A stretch of 64,000 nt of DNA from Synechococcus sp. PROS-9-1 (GCF_014279775.1 NZ_CP047961.1:434001-498000), one strand, 5' to 3'; counted from the stretch's first letter, positions 38,501 through 49,127 are shown. Notes: a model not told the origin generated them from the sequence alone. Program-made: numbers and translations.

Positions 38501-39079
38501 TTAGCTCCACTTAGCTTCCCAGGAATTTGTACGTATAAACTGAAACTTACCTGCAATTGATCCCCATAGCCGTTCATGTGTTTTAGGGTCATATCCCCTA
38601 TCCAATGTACTCAATTTATCTCCTTGTAGATGGAAAGAGCTGACCAGATATGTGTTTTTCCCATCACGCCGAACCATGCAGCAACTGCCTGGTTCAATAT
38701 CTCCATAATAGCCATCGATTCTTTCCACCAGCTGGTAGTGGCAATTTTCTAAAGAGATGAGATCACTATCAGTGATTTTTTGCCTTTGTGAGAGATCAGT
38801 TGCTGCTGAAGCAAACCGCTCTGGGTGTTTGAATTTGTGGTTCCAGAGCTTGATTACACCTTCGGAGGTCTCTTCTGCTCTAATCATGCGTAAGCGGTAG
38901 GGATTTGTGGGATTCACGGCATAACTCTGTTCGAGAAGGATTGAACCTGGCTGCAGATGTTCAATTGGCTTGTATCGCAAAAAGATATGAGCAAAGAAAG
39001 GTGGGTTGTCTATTGCCTGTTGTTGATTACTGTACTCACCACAAAGAAGATTGAGAAATTGTTGAGTAGAATATTTCAT
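38501..39079 (-). CDS. rpcT: CpcT/CpeT-family bilin lyase, probably RpcT
   Basis: This 192-residue protein belongs to the CpeT/CpcT lyase family: FAHIFLRYKPIEHLQPGSILLEQSY, EPGSCCMVRRDGKNTYLVSSF and TLDRGYDPKTHERLWGS. CpcT-type lyases attach bilin to Cys153 of phycocyanin beta; the position just after rpcBA supports that assignment. It follows a terminator at 39098-39120, so only part of rpcBA transcription probably continues into it. 116 bases separate it from rpcG, with no visible feature. Confidence 0.82.
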   Translation of the reverse strand: MKYSTQQFLNLLCGEYSNQQQAIDNPPFFAHIFLRYKPIEHLQPGSILLEQSYAVNPTNPYRLRMIRAEETSEGVIKLWNHKFKHPERFASAATDLSQRQKITDSDLISLENCHYQLVERIDGYYGDIEPGSCCMVRRDGKNTYLVSSFHLQGDKLSTLDRGYDPKTHERLWGSIAGKFQFIRTNSWEAKWS

Positions 39080-39097
39080 TCAAATAAAGTGTTGAAT

Positions 39098-39120
39098 AAA
39101 AAAGCCCCCTATTTGGGGGC
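39098..39120 (-). terminator. intrinsic terminator between rpcA and rpcT
   Basis: Stem GCCCCC (39104-39109) with GGGGGC (39115-39120), loop TATTT, followed on the minus strand by six T residues. It should reduce read-through from rpcBA into the lyase genes. Confidence 0.85.
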
Positions 39121-39144
39121 TTGATTATATTAAAAGGTTTTAAC

Positions 39145-39633
39145 TCAGATGAGTGCGTTTATGGCGTAATCAATGTAACTGTTGGCTTCGGTAGCGGCAT
39201 CTCCACTGAGCCCATGGTTACTTTTGATATTCCTCAGAGCTTCAACGTACCAAGTAGGTGAAAGCTCGAATGTGCGATTGATTTCAGCTAAGCCCGCAAT
39301 CAGGTAATCGTCCATGGGGCCGGTGCCACCTGCGACAAGACAGTAAGTGATCATTCGCAAGTAGTAACCAATATCGCGTGAACACTTTGCTTTGCCTTCA
39401 GATGTTGAAGCGTAGTTAGTGCCTTCCATCTGTGTAGTGAAAGGAAACTTTGTGTATACAGCTTGAGCTGCGCTATTAACAAGGGTTTCGGCTTTGCTAG
39501 TCAAGCCTTTTGCAGCTTCAAGACTAGCTTTGGCGCGATTGAAACGTCCAGAAGCTGCTTGAACTTCCGTGTTGCTAAGGAAACGACCTTGTGAGTCGGC
39601 GGCTGCAACCGCTTCGGTGAGAGGAGTTTTCAT
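39145..39633 (-). CDS. rpcA: R-phycocyanin alpha subunit
   Basis: This is a typical phycocyanin alpha chain (162 residues), starting [20 protein letters not shown], with the bilin-binding Cys84 in [14 protein letters not shown] and ending [14 protein letters not shown]. It pairs with RpcB in the discs next to the allophycocyanin core. With RpcG present, Cys84 probably carries phycourobilin. Codons are optimised and G+C-richer than in the neighbouring lyases, as expected for an abundant protein. Confidence 0.96.
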   Translation of the reverse strand: MKTPLTEAVAAADSQGRFLSNTEVQAASGRFNRAKASLEAAKGLTSKAETLVNSAAQAVYTKFPFTTQMEGTNYASTSEGKAKCSRDIGYYLRMITYCLVAGGTGPMDDYLIAGLAEINRTFELSPTWYVEALRNIKSNHGLSGDAATEANSYIDYAINALI

Positions 39634-39674
39634 TGGGAGAGGGAGAATTTAGTGAAATTGATTGATCAGAATGA

Positions 39675-40193
39675 TCAGGCAACGGATGCAGCAGCACGAT
39701 CAAAATAAGTTCCGAGCTCACTACTCAGCGAAGCGCAATCTCCATTGGTAATCCCAGCACTGTCATTAACGATAGAAAGTGCGGCGTCCTTCATCAGACT
39801 CACGCCTGTTGCTACGGATGCTCCGGGGGTGCCTAGCGCAAGGTAAGTCTCACGAAGACCATTCAGGCAACGATCTTCAAGGACAGATGCGTCACCGGTG
39901 AATGCTGAGTATGTGATGTAACGCAGGATGATCTCCATATCACGCAGGCAAGCGGCCATGCGGCGGGAGGTGTATGCGTTTCCTCCGGGAGAGATCAGAG
40001 CCGGTTGTTGTGCGAAAAGTTCGCGTGCAGCATTGGCAACGATTGTGGAGGCATTGCTGGAAATGCGGTTCACAGCGTCCAGGCGCTTGTTGCTGCCGGA
40101 AACCATGGCTGCCAGAGCATCAATCTCGCTGGCACTGATGAACTGTCCCCTGGCGTCAGCCTGGGCGACAACCTTGGTGAAGGCGTCGAACAT
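39675..40193 (-). CDS. rpcB: R-phycocyanin beta subunit
   Basis: The phycocyanin beta chain (172 residues) starts [20 protein letters not shown]. Bilin sites Cys82 ([13 protein letters not shown]) and Cys153 (TNGDCASLS) are both present, along with the conserved Asn72 region ([11 protein letters not shown]). A good ribosome binding site (AGGAG) lies six bases before the ATG. It is the first gene of rpcB-rpcA-rpcT-rpcG. A small hairpin (AGGTG/CACCT) sits in the 5' leader near 40225-40240. Confidence 0.96.
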   Translation of the reverse strand: MFDAFTKVVAQADARGQFISASEIDALAAMVSGSNKRLDAVNRISSNASTIVANAARELFAQQPALISPGGNAYTSRRMAACLRDMEIILRYITYSAFTGDASVLEDRCLNGLRETYLALGTPGASVATGVSLMKDAALSIVNDSAGITNGDCASLSSELGTYFDRAAASVA

Positions 40194-40337
40194 TTTTTAC
40201 TCCTGCGTGCAATGTCTGGTGAGGTGTCTATGCACCTGAGAGAACATCCTAAGGAAGTCCTTTCGGGTTCCTCTCAATTCTCTCTAAAGGCCAAGGGCTC
40301 CCCTGGAAGCGGTTCATAATGTGTAACCCCATAGCGG

Positions 40338-40373
40338 TTTTGGGCGATTGTTCTGGCTGACAATCGCCCAAAA
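40338..40373. repeat. perfect 14-base inverted repeat between pebB and rpcB
   Basis: The arms TTTTGGGCGATTGT (40338-40351) and ACAATCGCCCAAAA (40360-40373) match perfectly around an eight-base spacer. There is no T-run on the 3' side on either strand beyond the arm itself, so it is not a classical terminator. It lies ten bases after the pebB stop and upstream of the rpcB leader. Confidence 0.75.
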
Positions 40374-40382
40374 AAGGTTGCC

Positions 40383-41155
40383 TTATAGATCAAAAAGCAC
40401 AGTGTGGATATAGGCCTCAGTCCATTCGCTGCCATGAAAGCGAGTCAGCATTCCGCGCGCAGGGTCTTTTTCCGCTCGATAGTCGGTGTATTTTCTTTGT
40501 CCTTGCAGCAGAACATCGCTGCGTTCAGTCGCAACGCGCTCGGCTGAAGCCGCTAGTTCGAGGTAAAGGTCTAAATATTCATTGAAAGCAGGTCGCACGA
40601 TGGATTGAATCAAATCGTCGCCTTCCTCTCCTAGGGGCAGTCGAGTCCAAAGGAATCCAGGGGAGAAGAAGGGCTGCGCTTCTTCTGGAATGGGCCCTCC
40701 ATAAGGAAGTTGATCTCGCCAACGCTCAAAAATTGGAATGAGTCGATTCCAGACATGAGCGGTATGGACGTCGTCGGTTTTGATGGCGGGTTGAAGGTCA
40801 AGAGCAAGTAGATGCCCTGAAGGGAGCGTTACCAAATCACCCCCAAAAAAAGGTAGGTCGTAGCTGGAATTTGGATTGATTACAAAATTCAAAACAGACG
40901 CTGCTGATCCAGCACTCACGCAGGCAGCTCTGACTTGCCTGAATTTCTCTGTTTTACAAGCCCAGGTTGCTGTCGTGACAGAAATTGGTTTTGATTTTGA
41001 TCCAGTTTGATCTTCGCGTTGCAAAAACCGATCTGCGACTGGGTAAGGCTCAATATTTAATCCTTCTAGGCGCTTTACGGCATCTTCAAGAAAGGGTTGC
41101 CATGACCATCCTTCGATGTTCACAGGATCTGTGCTTTTTAACCTTTGAATCATCA

Positions 41156-41156
<1 letters not shown>
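40383..41156 (-). CDS. pebB: phycoerythrobilin:ferredoxin oxidoreductase
   Basis: PebB reduces 15,16-dihydrobiliverdin to phycoerythrobilin with electrons from ferredoxin. The 257-residue sequence has ferredoxin-dependent bilin reductase features: [36 protein letters not shown] (read from about residue 90 onward in two parts) and the C-terminal [22 protein letters not shown]. Its ATG overlaps the pebA stop, so the pair is translationally coupled. Confidence 0.93.
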
Positions 41157-41866
<710 letters not shown>

Positions 41867-41876
41867 CTAAATGTCC

Positions 41877-42479
41877 TTACAAAGGATTGGTCTGAGCGAA
41901 CGTTTTGGCTTGGCTCGCGATCTCCTCAATATCGGCTTTGCTTGGGCATCGAAATTCCGTGCAGTAAGTGGTCATTGCAGCACCATTAAGAAATTGTACT
42001 GAACTAACCCGCATTCTGATTTGATCGTTGACAAACCAGCAGCGTTCAATTCCAAAATTAGTGTCATACCTGGTCTTGATTGTGAGGACTCCTTCAGGAG
42101 TGAATTCGTAAGTGCTAAGAACTGGCTTTTTTTCAACATAACCAACATCTCTTAAAAGATACCCTTGGTCAGAATGTTCCGGCTTTGGTACATCAATGAC
42201 AATGGCCGCGTAGTCGTCATTGCGTTTTTCGGCCAGAAGGTTGCTTTCCCACCAAAATCTTGCTCCACCATTAGCTTCTCTTGCTTCTATCCCAAAGACT
42301 TTGCAAACTTTTTCTACTGCGTCGTCAGATGCATTAAAGGGTTCAATCACTAAATTAGAGTCAGCGGCTTCATCGTCTTGGCTATCAAGATGATGAACAA
42401 CTCGTCTGTTAAGCCATAGCCCGCGGCTGGCTTCGAAAAAGTCCTCCATTGTCACGGGAGGGTTGTCCATCAAAGTCAT
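41877..42479 (-). CDS. CpcS/CpeS-family bilin lyase (CpeU-like)
   Basis: This 200-residue protein of the CpcS/CpeS/CpeU lyase family has a lipocalin-like beta-barrel. Visible family elements are the start VTMEDFFEASRGLWLNRRVVHHL, the central YLLRDVGYVEKKPVLSTYEF and RYDTNFGIERCWFVNDQIRMRVSSV. It is distinct from the CpeS gene at 54809, so it is probably the second phycoerythrin-associated member (CpeU), but I cannot be certain. It overlaps the upstream small gene as ATGA and precedes pebA. Confidence 0.8.
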   Translation of the reverse strand: MTLMDNPPVTMEDFFEASRGLWLNRRVVHHLDSQDDEAADSNLVIEPFNASDDAVEKVCKVFGIEAREANGGARFWWESNLLAEKRNDDYAAIVIDVPKPEHSDQGYLLRDVGYVEKKPVLSTYEFTPEGVLTIKTRYDTNFGIERCWFVNDQIRMRVSSVQFLNGAAMTTYCTEFRCPSKADIEEIASQAKTFAQTNPL

Positions 42480-42709
42480 GTTTGACTCTCTTGCGTATCT
42501 CGTTGAACTTTTAGTTGGGTGAGAATTGCATCAATCCGAGTGAGTTCAGGGTGCTCTTTGATGGTTGCATCAATTTTCTTTTGGGATAAGCGAAGCTTTT
42601 TGCCAAGGCCCACAACATCATCGTAAAGTCGTTCTCTATAAGCAGTCAATTCTGTAATTGTTTCGATTAGCTCTTCAAGTGAAGGTGCCTGACTTGTTTG
42701 TTCTGTCAT
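42476..42709 (-). CDS. small coiled-coil protein of the phycobilisome region, unknown function
   Basis: This 77-residue protein begins MTEQTSQAPSLEELIETITE and is mainly helical and charged, ending QRDTQESQT. A coiled coil is plausible over residues 10-65. I start at Met 42709; the longer frame to 42763 adds a cysteine-rich stretch that looks non-coding. Its stop overlaps the start of the lyase at 42479, implying coupling and possibly a role in chromophore attachment or rod assembly. Confidence 0.65.
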   Translation of the reverse strand: MTEQTSQAPSLEELIETITELTAYRERLYDDVVGLGKKLRLSQKKIDATIKEHPELTRIDAILTQLKVQRDTQESQT

Positions 42710-42759
42710 GTCGACCTGTGATTTGCAGCAAACACGTCTCGTAACCATACCTCCTGGAA

Positions 42760-42990
42760 TCAATCGGCAATTGTCGTATCCAGCGTTTGTTGATAACCCC
42801 TGGAGTCGGAGGAAGTGCCTCTAAACAGATGGTCAAGATCGGCGCCAAAGGGCTTTGGGTACTCCTCTCTCATCTGCCACCAGCCATCAAGGTGACGAAC
42901 TCTTGCGTGATCAGCCGATACTTGGTCACTCCTAGGGAATTTAGGCTTAGGTTTGACGAGTGCTTCACCTGAAAAGGCTAGTTCTGACAA
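42760..42990 (-). CDS. small protein head-to-head with cpeB, unknown function
   Basis: This frame encodes 76 residues: Pro/Lys-rich at first (GEALVKPKPKFPRSDQ), then VRHLDGWWQMREEYPKPFGA and DHLFRGTSSDSRG. I start at TTG 42990 because AGAGAGG stands six bases upstream. The frame could extend to GTG 43074, but that would leave no space for the strong cpeBA promoter. I do not recognise the family. It is divergent from cpeB with about 84 bases between starts. Confidence 0.55.
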   Translation of the reverse strand: MSELAFSGEALVKPKPKFPRSDQVSADHARVRHLDGWWQMREEYPKPFGADLDHLFRGTSSDSRGYQQTLDTTIAD

Positions 42991-43005
42991 CGGATTCCTC
43001 TCTAG

Positions 43006-43629
<624 letters not shown>

Positions 43630-43679
43630 TCTGGATTAAAGGCCTACTTTCTCCGTTCTCAGACACTATTCATCTTTAG

Positions 43680-44183
<504 letters not shown>

Positions 44184-44204
44184 GAAGCATTGTTATCGAT
44201 CCAA

Positions 44205-44230
44205 GGAGAGCAATTGCTCTCCTTTTTTTT
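44205..44230 (+). terminator. intrinsic terminator of cpeBA
   Basis: Palindromic stem GGAGAGCAATTGCTCTCC followed by eight T residues, 21 bases after the cpeA stop. Confidence 0.92.
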
Positions 44231-44237
44231 GCCAAAT

Positions 44238-45170
44238 TTAATTGTTAGTCGTTTTATTTATTTGATTAACAGCTAGCTCTAAAACATTCAAAACAACCTT
44301 ATCGTCCTCTTTGTGAATCCTGTCCTGAAGAGCCTTAATTGACTGGGTTGCGCGAAGCTTCATCAATGACAGTGCACTATTCTTTCTTACCCAGGCATCA
44401 GGATCGGAAAGCAGAGGTATCAGAAGTGGTGAATCTAGTTTTGTATCACCAATTTGACCTAAGAAGGTTGCTGCTTCTGCACGAATCTCAGCACAAGAGT
44501 CAGATAAAGCATTGATCAATATTGTCCTATCTTCTTCAATTTCCAGTGTTTGGATTTGGCTACTTAAGGCAAATATTGATGCTTTACGCACATTCAAATT
44601 TTCTGAATTAGCAGCCTTTCGTAATTCTGTTGGCGCTCGATCTCCGATTAAAGTGAGTGCCCAATTTGCGAGGCCAATCTGCATTTCCGTGCTGTCTGGA
44701 TTCTCAACAATGCTCAAAATTATTGCGATTGCTTTCTCACCCATCGCAGCCATGGCACCCATGGTTGAACCTTGAACAACTGAGTCATCGTCAGCAAGAA
44801 AAGCTGATAGTAAGTCAGGCAGACTGGCAGGATCTGCAATCAGAATCAGAGTTTTGGCCGCTGCCCTTCTTACTGTGACTTGACTGCTATGTTTCATTGC
44901 CTGACATAAGGCCGGTACAGCAGCTTTACCAACTGATCCAAGGCTTTCAGAGAAACTACGACGTAACAACCCTCGAGGGTCACCGAGTCCAGCTATCATT
45001 GTGTTAATTGATTCAGGATCAGAATCAATCGGCAATCCTGCCGTTAGTTTCTCTTTGAGATGCGTGGCTAGATCAAGAGCTTCCTGATCGCTCAGCTGTA
45101 TTTCAGCAGAACCACTTTCTTCGTGGTTGTCTGGTTGATTCAACTGCCGAGAAGGGCCATCTGTCTCCAT
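44238..45170 (-). CDS. HEAT-repeat bilin lyase of the CpeF/MpeU/MpeV family (copy 1)
   Basis: This 310-residue protein is made of HEAT-like helical repeats (QVTVRRAAAKTLILIADPASLPDLL, SVVQGSTMGAMAAMGEKAI, CAEIRAEAATFLGQIGD). It shares the N-terminal block LSDQEALDLATHLKEKL and INTMIAGLGDPRGLLR with the gene at 48166, so the two are paralogues. CpeF, MpeU and MpeV attach or isomerise bilins on phycoerythrin, the first and last at the doubly linked Cys50/61 site. Position beside cpeBA suggests the PE-I beta chain as substrate. I start at Met 45170, with GGGA upstream; the longer frame overlaps the divergent gene at 45220. Confidence 0.78.
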   Translation of the reverse strand: METDGPSRQLNQPDNHEESGSAEIQLSDQEALDLATHLKEKLTAGLPIDSDPESINTMIAGLGDPRGLLRRSFSESLGSVGKAAVPALCQAMKHSSQVTVRRAAAKTLILIADPASLPDLLSAFLADDDSVVQGSTMGAMAAMGEKAIAIILSIVENPDSTEMQIGLANWALTLIGDRAPTELRKAANSENLNVRKASIFALSSQIQTLEIEEDRTILINALSDSCAEIRAEAATFLGQIGDTKLDSPLLIPLLSDPDAWVRKNSALSLMKLRATQSIKALQDRIHKEDDKVVLNVLELAVNQINKTTNN

Positions 45171-45219
45171 AATTCCCAGCTTTAACTCTGTCCAACCTCC
45201 CCTGACCATAGTCGAAACC

Positions 45220-45648
45220 ATGACCACTTTCGTTTTATCGCATAATCTACAAATTAATTCTGAATCTACACCGCCTTTCTCTGGGGAAGTTTTGGCTACT
45301 GGCTTAGTCAGTAGCTCATCAGTCCTTAAATCTGCGGTAGCTTTGAATCATTCGCATTGGCTAGTAAGGATTGAATCTGAGCTGTCTCCAGAAGATATGG
45401 CAAGTGAACTCGTTAAAGCTTGGAAGATTTTTAGACTTGATCAAGGGCATTCAGTTGATCATTCATGGATTGCTCTAGGAGGACGAAAAGATTCTGCAGC
45501 AATGACAAGTTCTGCACCCTTGCAAGAAGGCTATTGGGGGGTTGATGTCGTGGAATGTACGAACCCAGATGCGTTCCTTGAGAGTATCAATTGGGATGCT
45601 CTCAAGTCAGGTCGCCCAGGGGATGCTGTCTTTGAATATAGAGATTAG
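45220..45648 (+). CDS. unknown protein of the phycobilisome region, 142 aa
   Basis: A soluble 142-residue protein containing NHSHWLVRIESELSPEDMAS, HSVDHSWIALGGRKDSAAM and GYWGVDVVECTNPDAFLES. No known domain is recognisable. It starts with ATG 45220, 49 bases from the divergent lyase gene, and converges on the CpcD-like gene at 45665. Its location among rod genes suggests a role in phycoerythrin assembly, but this is inference. Confidence 0.65.
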   Translation: MTTFVLSHNLQINSESTPPFSGEVLATGLVSSSSVLKSAVALNHSHWLVRIESELSPEDMASELVKAWKIFRLDQGHSVDHSWIALGGRKDSAAMTSSAPLQEGYWGVDVVECTNPDAFLESINWDALKSGRPGDAVFEYRD

Positions 45649-45664
45649 TTTTCGATATTATTCC

Positions 45665-45994
45665 TTAGCTCTTTTTTCGGGCTCTGCGAGTTGGTGCTTT
45701 TCGCTCTCTTCTAGATTCTGATTTCAACTCAGTTTCTTTGGTACTGACGCTCTTCAATTCACGCTTTGGTTGTTTTGACTCTGATGAAGCAGAATTTTTA
45801 GCGTTAGATTGATTGCTCTCGTCTCCCCCATAGGCATTGGTAACTGCAGTAACAGTAATTCCAGACTGACGCATTGCTTGAATACTTTGACTCAGCAAGT
45901 TAAAAGGAATTTGTATGCTTGTTGATGTTGTTGGCCTTGATCGTCCATAGGTAATTGTTTTAACCAGAAAAGAGTTGCTTGAAAAGGGTCCCAT
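45665..45994 (-). CDS. small protein with CpcD-like linker domain and basic tail
   Basis: Residues 5-52 match the pattern of the CpcD linker domain: FLVKTITYGRSRPTTSTSIQ, then IPFNLLSQSIQAMRQSGITV and TAVTN. The rest (about 57 residues) is a Ser/Lys/Arg-rich, low-complexity tail ending RRARKKS. No pycnobilin linker (Pfam00427-type) domain is present. CpcD caps the distal end of phycocyanin rods and the same fold occurs at the C-terminus of CpeC, CpeE and MpeE here, so this could be a rod-capping protein. The strongly basic tail is unusual. Confidence 0.65.
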   Translation of the reverse strand: MGPFSSNSFLVKTITYGRSRPTTSTSIQIPFNLLSQSIQAMRQSGITVTAVTNAYGGDESNQSNAKNSASSESKQPKRELKSVSTKETELKSESRRERKAPTRRARKKS

Positions 45995-46134
45995 CGATTC
46001 AATCTTGACTTGCCTAAGATTATGGCTTAACCATCATTTCTGCAAGGTTTTTGAATATACCTTTTTGAGGACAGAGGATTGGTAAAAGTTTTATGAAGAA
46101 GTGCTAGTATCATTTCATTGTCTATGTTCTTGTT

Positions 46135-47463
46135 TTGCATACGTCCGCAAGATTTGACAACATCCATCCAGGTCTGACCTGTGAGCATGCACGTCAATTG
46201 CTGATGAAGTCTATAAGTGAACAAGAATCGGAAAGTGATTTTTATACAGCAGCAGCACACTTAATCAATTGCCCTTGTGTAGAAACTGAAAAAGCATTAA
46301 TTGGATTTTTGCAATATCGATTATCTTCGTGCCAATCAGTCAAAATCACTAAACGCAAGATCGTTGAAGTGCTGGCGCGGCTGGGATGTGTTGATGCAAT
46401 TCCTGCGATCGGAAATTGCTTATGGTCCGATGATGTCTATTTAGTAGAAAATACTGTTTGGTCATTGCAAATGTTGAAATGTCATGATCATGCATTTATT
46501 GAGAAAATGATCGACATCCTACAAGCTGATGTGGCTAATCAGCGTATTATCATTCAGTGCTTGGCTTCCTTGGATATTTCAAGCAGTATTGATATTATTC
46601 GTCCTTTTCAGTTTAATCCTACTCCTGGAATTAAAGGTGCAGCAATTTCTGCTATTGCAAAGCTTGCGCATGATTACGAAAAAGTTCCTCAAATTTCTCT
46701 AAATTTATTATTACCTAATCAAATGGATAGGCATTGTGCTATACAGGATTTAATAGATGCTAATGTAATTGATCAGAGCGCTGAAATCTTTGCTGCTCCT
46801 GTTTCACCTGTTTTTAAGCTGCGGGCTATTCGAAAGCTATATAGCAACAACTTAGTTGATAGTGTTGAAACTTGTTTGCTTTCCTCTCTAGATTCCCTCC
46901 TCTCCTGTGACTTGTCTTCGATTAATTGTGTCCATCGGTATGATCAGCCCCCCTCTTGTGAATCTCTGATCAGAGACCTTTATAACACTGACTTTAGTCG
47001 ATGTTATTTAGCTCTCAATCATCTCTCTTCTTGCTCTGCTTCTGAGATTTTTCTGCTGTTGAAGAATTCATGGATTGATGAAGCCCATAATGATTATGGT
47101 GCACATTATTGCTTTATTTGTCTGTTTGGCTCTATCTCTGATTGGCCTCGGGAGTCTATGCCTTGGATTATTGAAGTTCTTGTTTCATCGGTTTTTAATG
47201 TTAGGCCACAATTCCAGAAGAGTAGGTCTGCGTCTGTATTGTCACTTGCCAAGCTGAATCCTGGGATGCTTTGTGAGTTGATGGAAGAGATTTTGTCTGC
47301 TCGTGATTCATTGCCTTGGGATATGCGCTATTCATTGATTCAAGCTATAGACAATTATTCAGAACTAGACACGGCATATAAAAGCAAGATGATTTTAGAA
47401 ATTTCTGATGATGATAAAGATCTCTTTGTTCAGGCCAGAGCACGCATGGCACTGGCGTTGTAG
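46135..47463 (+). CDS. cpeY: phycoerythrobilin lyase CpeY
   Basis: CpeY is the HEAT-repeat E-type subunit that, with CpeZ, attaches phycoerythrobilin to Cys82 of CpeA. The 442-residue protein starts near SARFDNIHPGLTCEHARQLL, a family-like N-terminus, and includes DVYLVENTVWSLQMLKCHDH and the HNDYGAHYCFICLFGSI block shared with the MpeY-type gene at 51612. The start is TTG 46135; no ATG fits. It is followed 79 bases later by cpeZ. The base composition is A+T-rich. Confidence 0.85.
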   Translation: MHTSARFDNIHPGLTCEHARQLLMKSISEQESESDFYTAAAHLINCPCVETEKALIGFLQYRLSSCQSVKITKRKIVEVLARLGCVDAIPAIGNCLWSDDVYLVENTVWSLQMLKCHDHAFIEKMIDILQADVANQRIIIQCLASLDISSSIDIIRPFQFNPTPGIKGAAISAIAKLAHDYEKVPQISLNLLLPNQMDRHCAIQDLIDANVIDQSAEIFAAPVSPVFKLRAIRKLYSNNLVDSVETCLLSSLDSLLSCDLSSINCVHRYDQPPSCESLIRDLYNTDFSRCYLALNHLSSCSASEIFLLLKNSWIDEAHNDYGAHYCFICLFGSISDWPRESMPWIIEVLVSSVFNVRPQFQKSRSASVLSLAKLNPGMLCELMEEILSARDSLPWDMRYSLIQAIDNYSELDTAYKSKMILEISDDDKDLFVQARARMALAL

Positions 47464-47542
47464 GTCATTGTCATTGAGCTTTGTCAATGAGAGGTCATAG
47501 CTATTGCATCCTGCTAAGCTCTTAAAATCTTCCTCTTGTGTT

Positions 47543-48169
47543 GTGTCTTCAATACTATCTCTTGATGATCTGTTTCTAGATTTATCACATCCGAATCCCA
47601 ATATTAGAATGGATGCATGTGTAGTAATGTCGGAAAATTATTTTGACGAGGCATTGCCTCGCCTTCTCGATCTGTTAAATGACCCTGATCCTTCCATCTA
47701 TCGAACCGCTGTTAAAGGTTTAGGTGTGTTTGGTCATCGTGTTGTGCTTCCTCTACTCGATCTTTATAAAACAACCAGTAGTTCCACGGTCAAAGCCTGC
47801 TGTATCAAGGCTTTCGTTCAAGTTGCTGTGAATTTTCCAGAAGTGGCTTTTCCAAATGAAGCCATCATTGTATTAGAGAGTGCCCTAGACAATTCTAATC
47901 CTGTTGTGTCTCAATCTGCATTGATGACTCTTGGGCATTTTGCAAAACAAGAGTTTGAGAAGGAACGTGTTGTCCCGATTTTAATTAAAGCATGCAATAG
48001 CGCAAATATAGCTCATGTTCAATCAGCGGTGATGTCCCTTGCGGAAGTTAGTTCTTCTGATATTGATCAATGTTTTGCGAGTTTGATTAGTAATGAATCA
48101 ACGGATGAGTTGGTTAAGGACGTTCTCGAATCGAGCGTGTCTCGCCGGCAAAGTCTGTTTGGTGGTTAG
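47543..48169 (+). CDS. cpeZ: phycoerythrobilin lyase partner CpeZ
   Basis: CpeZ is the F-type partner of CpeY, reported to act as a chaperone-like helper in bilin attachment. It is a short HEAT protein: LFLDLSHPNPNIRMDACVVM, NDPDPSIYRTAVKGLGVFGH, SSTVKACCIKAFVQVAVNFPE and a C-terminal SRRQSLFGG. I prefer the GTG at 47543, giving 208 residues, close to the usual length; the frame is open from TTG 47504. The stop overlaps that of the opposite-strand lyase gene by four bases. Confidence 0.83.
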   Translation: MSSILSLDDLFLDLSHPNPNIRMDACVVMSENYFDEALPRLLDLLNDPDPSIYRTAVKGLGVFGHRVVLPLLDLYKTTSSSTVKACCIKAFVQVAVNFPEVAFPNEAIIVLESALDNSNPVVSQSALMTLGHFAKQEFEKERVVPILIKACNSANIAHVQSAVMSLAEVSSSDIDQCFASLISNESTDELVKDVLESSVSRRQSLFGG

Positions 48170-49071
48170 ATCGTATCTCGCCGGTTGATTAGCTGATTCC
48201 TGGCAACGATCAGTACTCCTTTAACTTGCTCATCAGATTCTCTATGAATTGCGTGCTCGATAGTATCAATCGAAATCACTGAATCCATTTTCATGAGTGA
48301 TAATGCAGTATTCTTTCGCACCTGATCATTACTGTCTTCTAATAATTCGTGGAGCTGATTGGCAGCTTCTTCTTGATCCATCGATTTTCCTACGATTGTT
48401 GCTGCTTCTGCGCGCACCTCGCTATCTGGATCCTTTAATGCATTCAGTATTAATAATCGCACTTCGCCATTTTCTTGCTTTTGAGCTTGTTCAGCTAAAG
48501 CACTCAGGGCTGCGATCCTTATTTCCGGATTTGTAGAATTTGTTGCCGAATGCAAGGCCATGGGGCTTTTAGAGCCTATGAAACCCAATGCAAGATTGAT
48601 TAATCCTATCTGAAAAGCTGTGCATTTTGACTCAGTTAAAATTTTCAGTAATGGCTGAATCGCTGGTTCTCCTATGGTGGCCATTGCTCCCGCTGATGAA
48701 CCTTGCACAACGGGATCTTCGTCTGTCTCAAATGCTTCGATGAGATTTGGGAGTGCTTTTTTATTCCCAATAATGTTTAGTGTTTTAGCGGAGGCTCGCC
48801 TAATAATTGTATTAGAGCTGTTTTTTAATGCTTCGCATAATATTGGAATGGCTTCTTCTCCAACTGAGCCGAGGCTTTTTGCAAAGGTTAATCTCAACTC
48901 TCCTCTATTGTCACCTAATCCGGCAACCATTTTGTTGATGGATTCAAGATCTTTATTTGGTAGTTCTCCATCGCTCAATTTTTGTTTTAAGACCGTAGCA
49001 AGTTCCAGTGCTTCTTCCTGCGTAAGAGTCTCACTTTTCATGTCTTCTTGTTGAGATTGGACTCTTGTCAT
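48166..49071 (-). CDS. HEAT-repeat bilin lyase of the CpeF/MpeU/MpeV family (copy 2)
   Basis: This 301-residue paralogue of the gene at 44238 shares EEALELATVLKQKLSDGELP, ESINKMVAGLGDNRGELRLT and the repeats NTIIRRASAKTLNIIGNKKA and SEVRAEAATIVGKSMDQEEA. It lies directly downstream of mpeB-mpeA-mpeC on the same strand, so it probably serves phycoerythrin II, as MpeU or MpeV. Which of the two cannot be decided by eye. A second Met at residue 11 is an alternative start. A terminator (49128-49155) separates it from mpeC. Confidence 0.78.
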   Translation of the reverse strand: MTRVQSQQEDMKSETLTQEEALELATVLKQKLSDGELPNKDLESINKMVAGLGDNRGELRLTFAKSLGSVGEEAIPILCEALKNSSNTIIRRASAKTLNIIGNKKALPNLIEAFETDEDPVVQGSSAGAMATIGEPAIQPLLKILTESKCTAFQIGLINLALGFIGSKSPMALHSATNSTNPEIRIAALSALAEQAQKQENGEVRLLILNALKDPDSEVRAEAATIVGKSMDQEEAANQLHELLEDSNDQVRKNTALSLMKMDSVISIDTIEHAIHRESDEQVKGVLIVARNQLINRRDTI

Positions 49072-49127
49072 TTTTAAGCTTGTACTTCCTCATTGAATCT
49101 AGCTGATCTCTTCTGTATTTCCCCATA

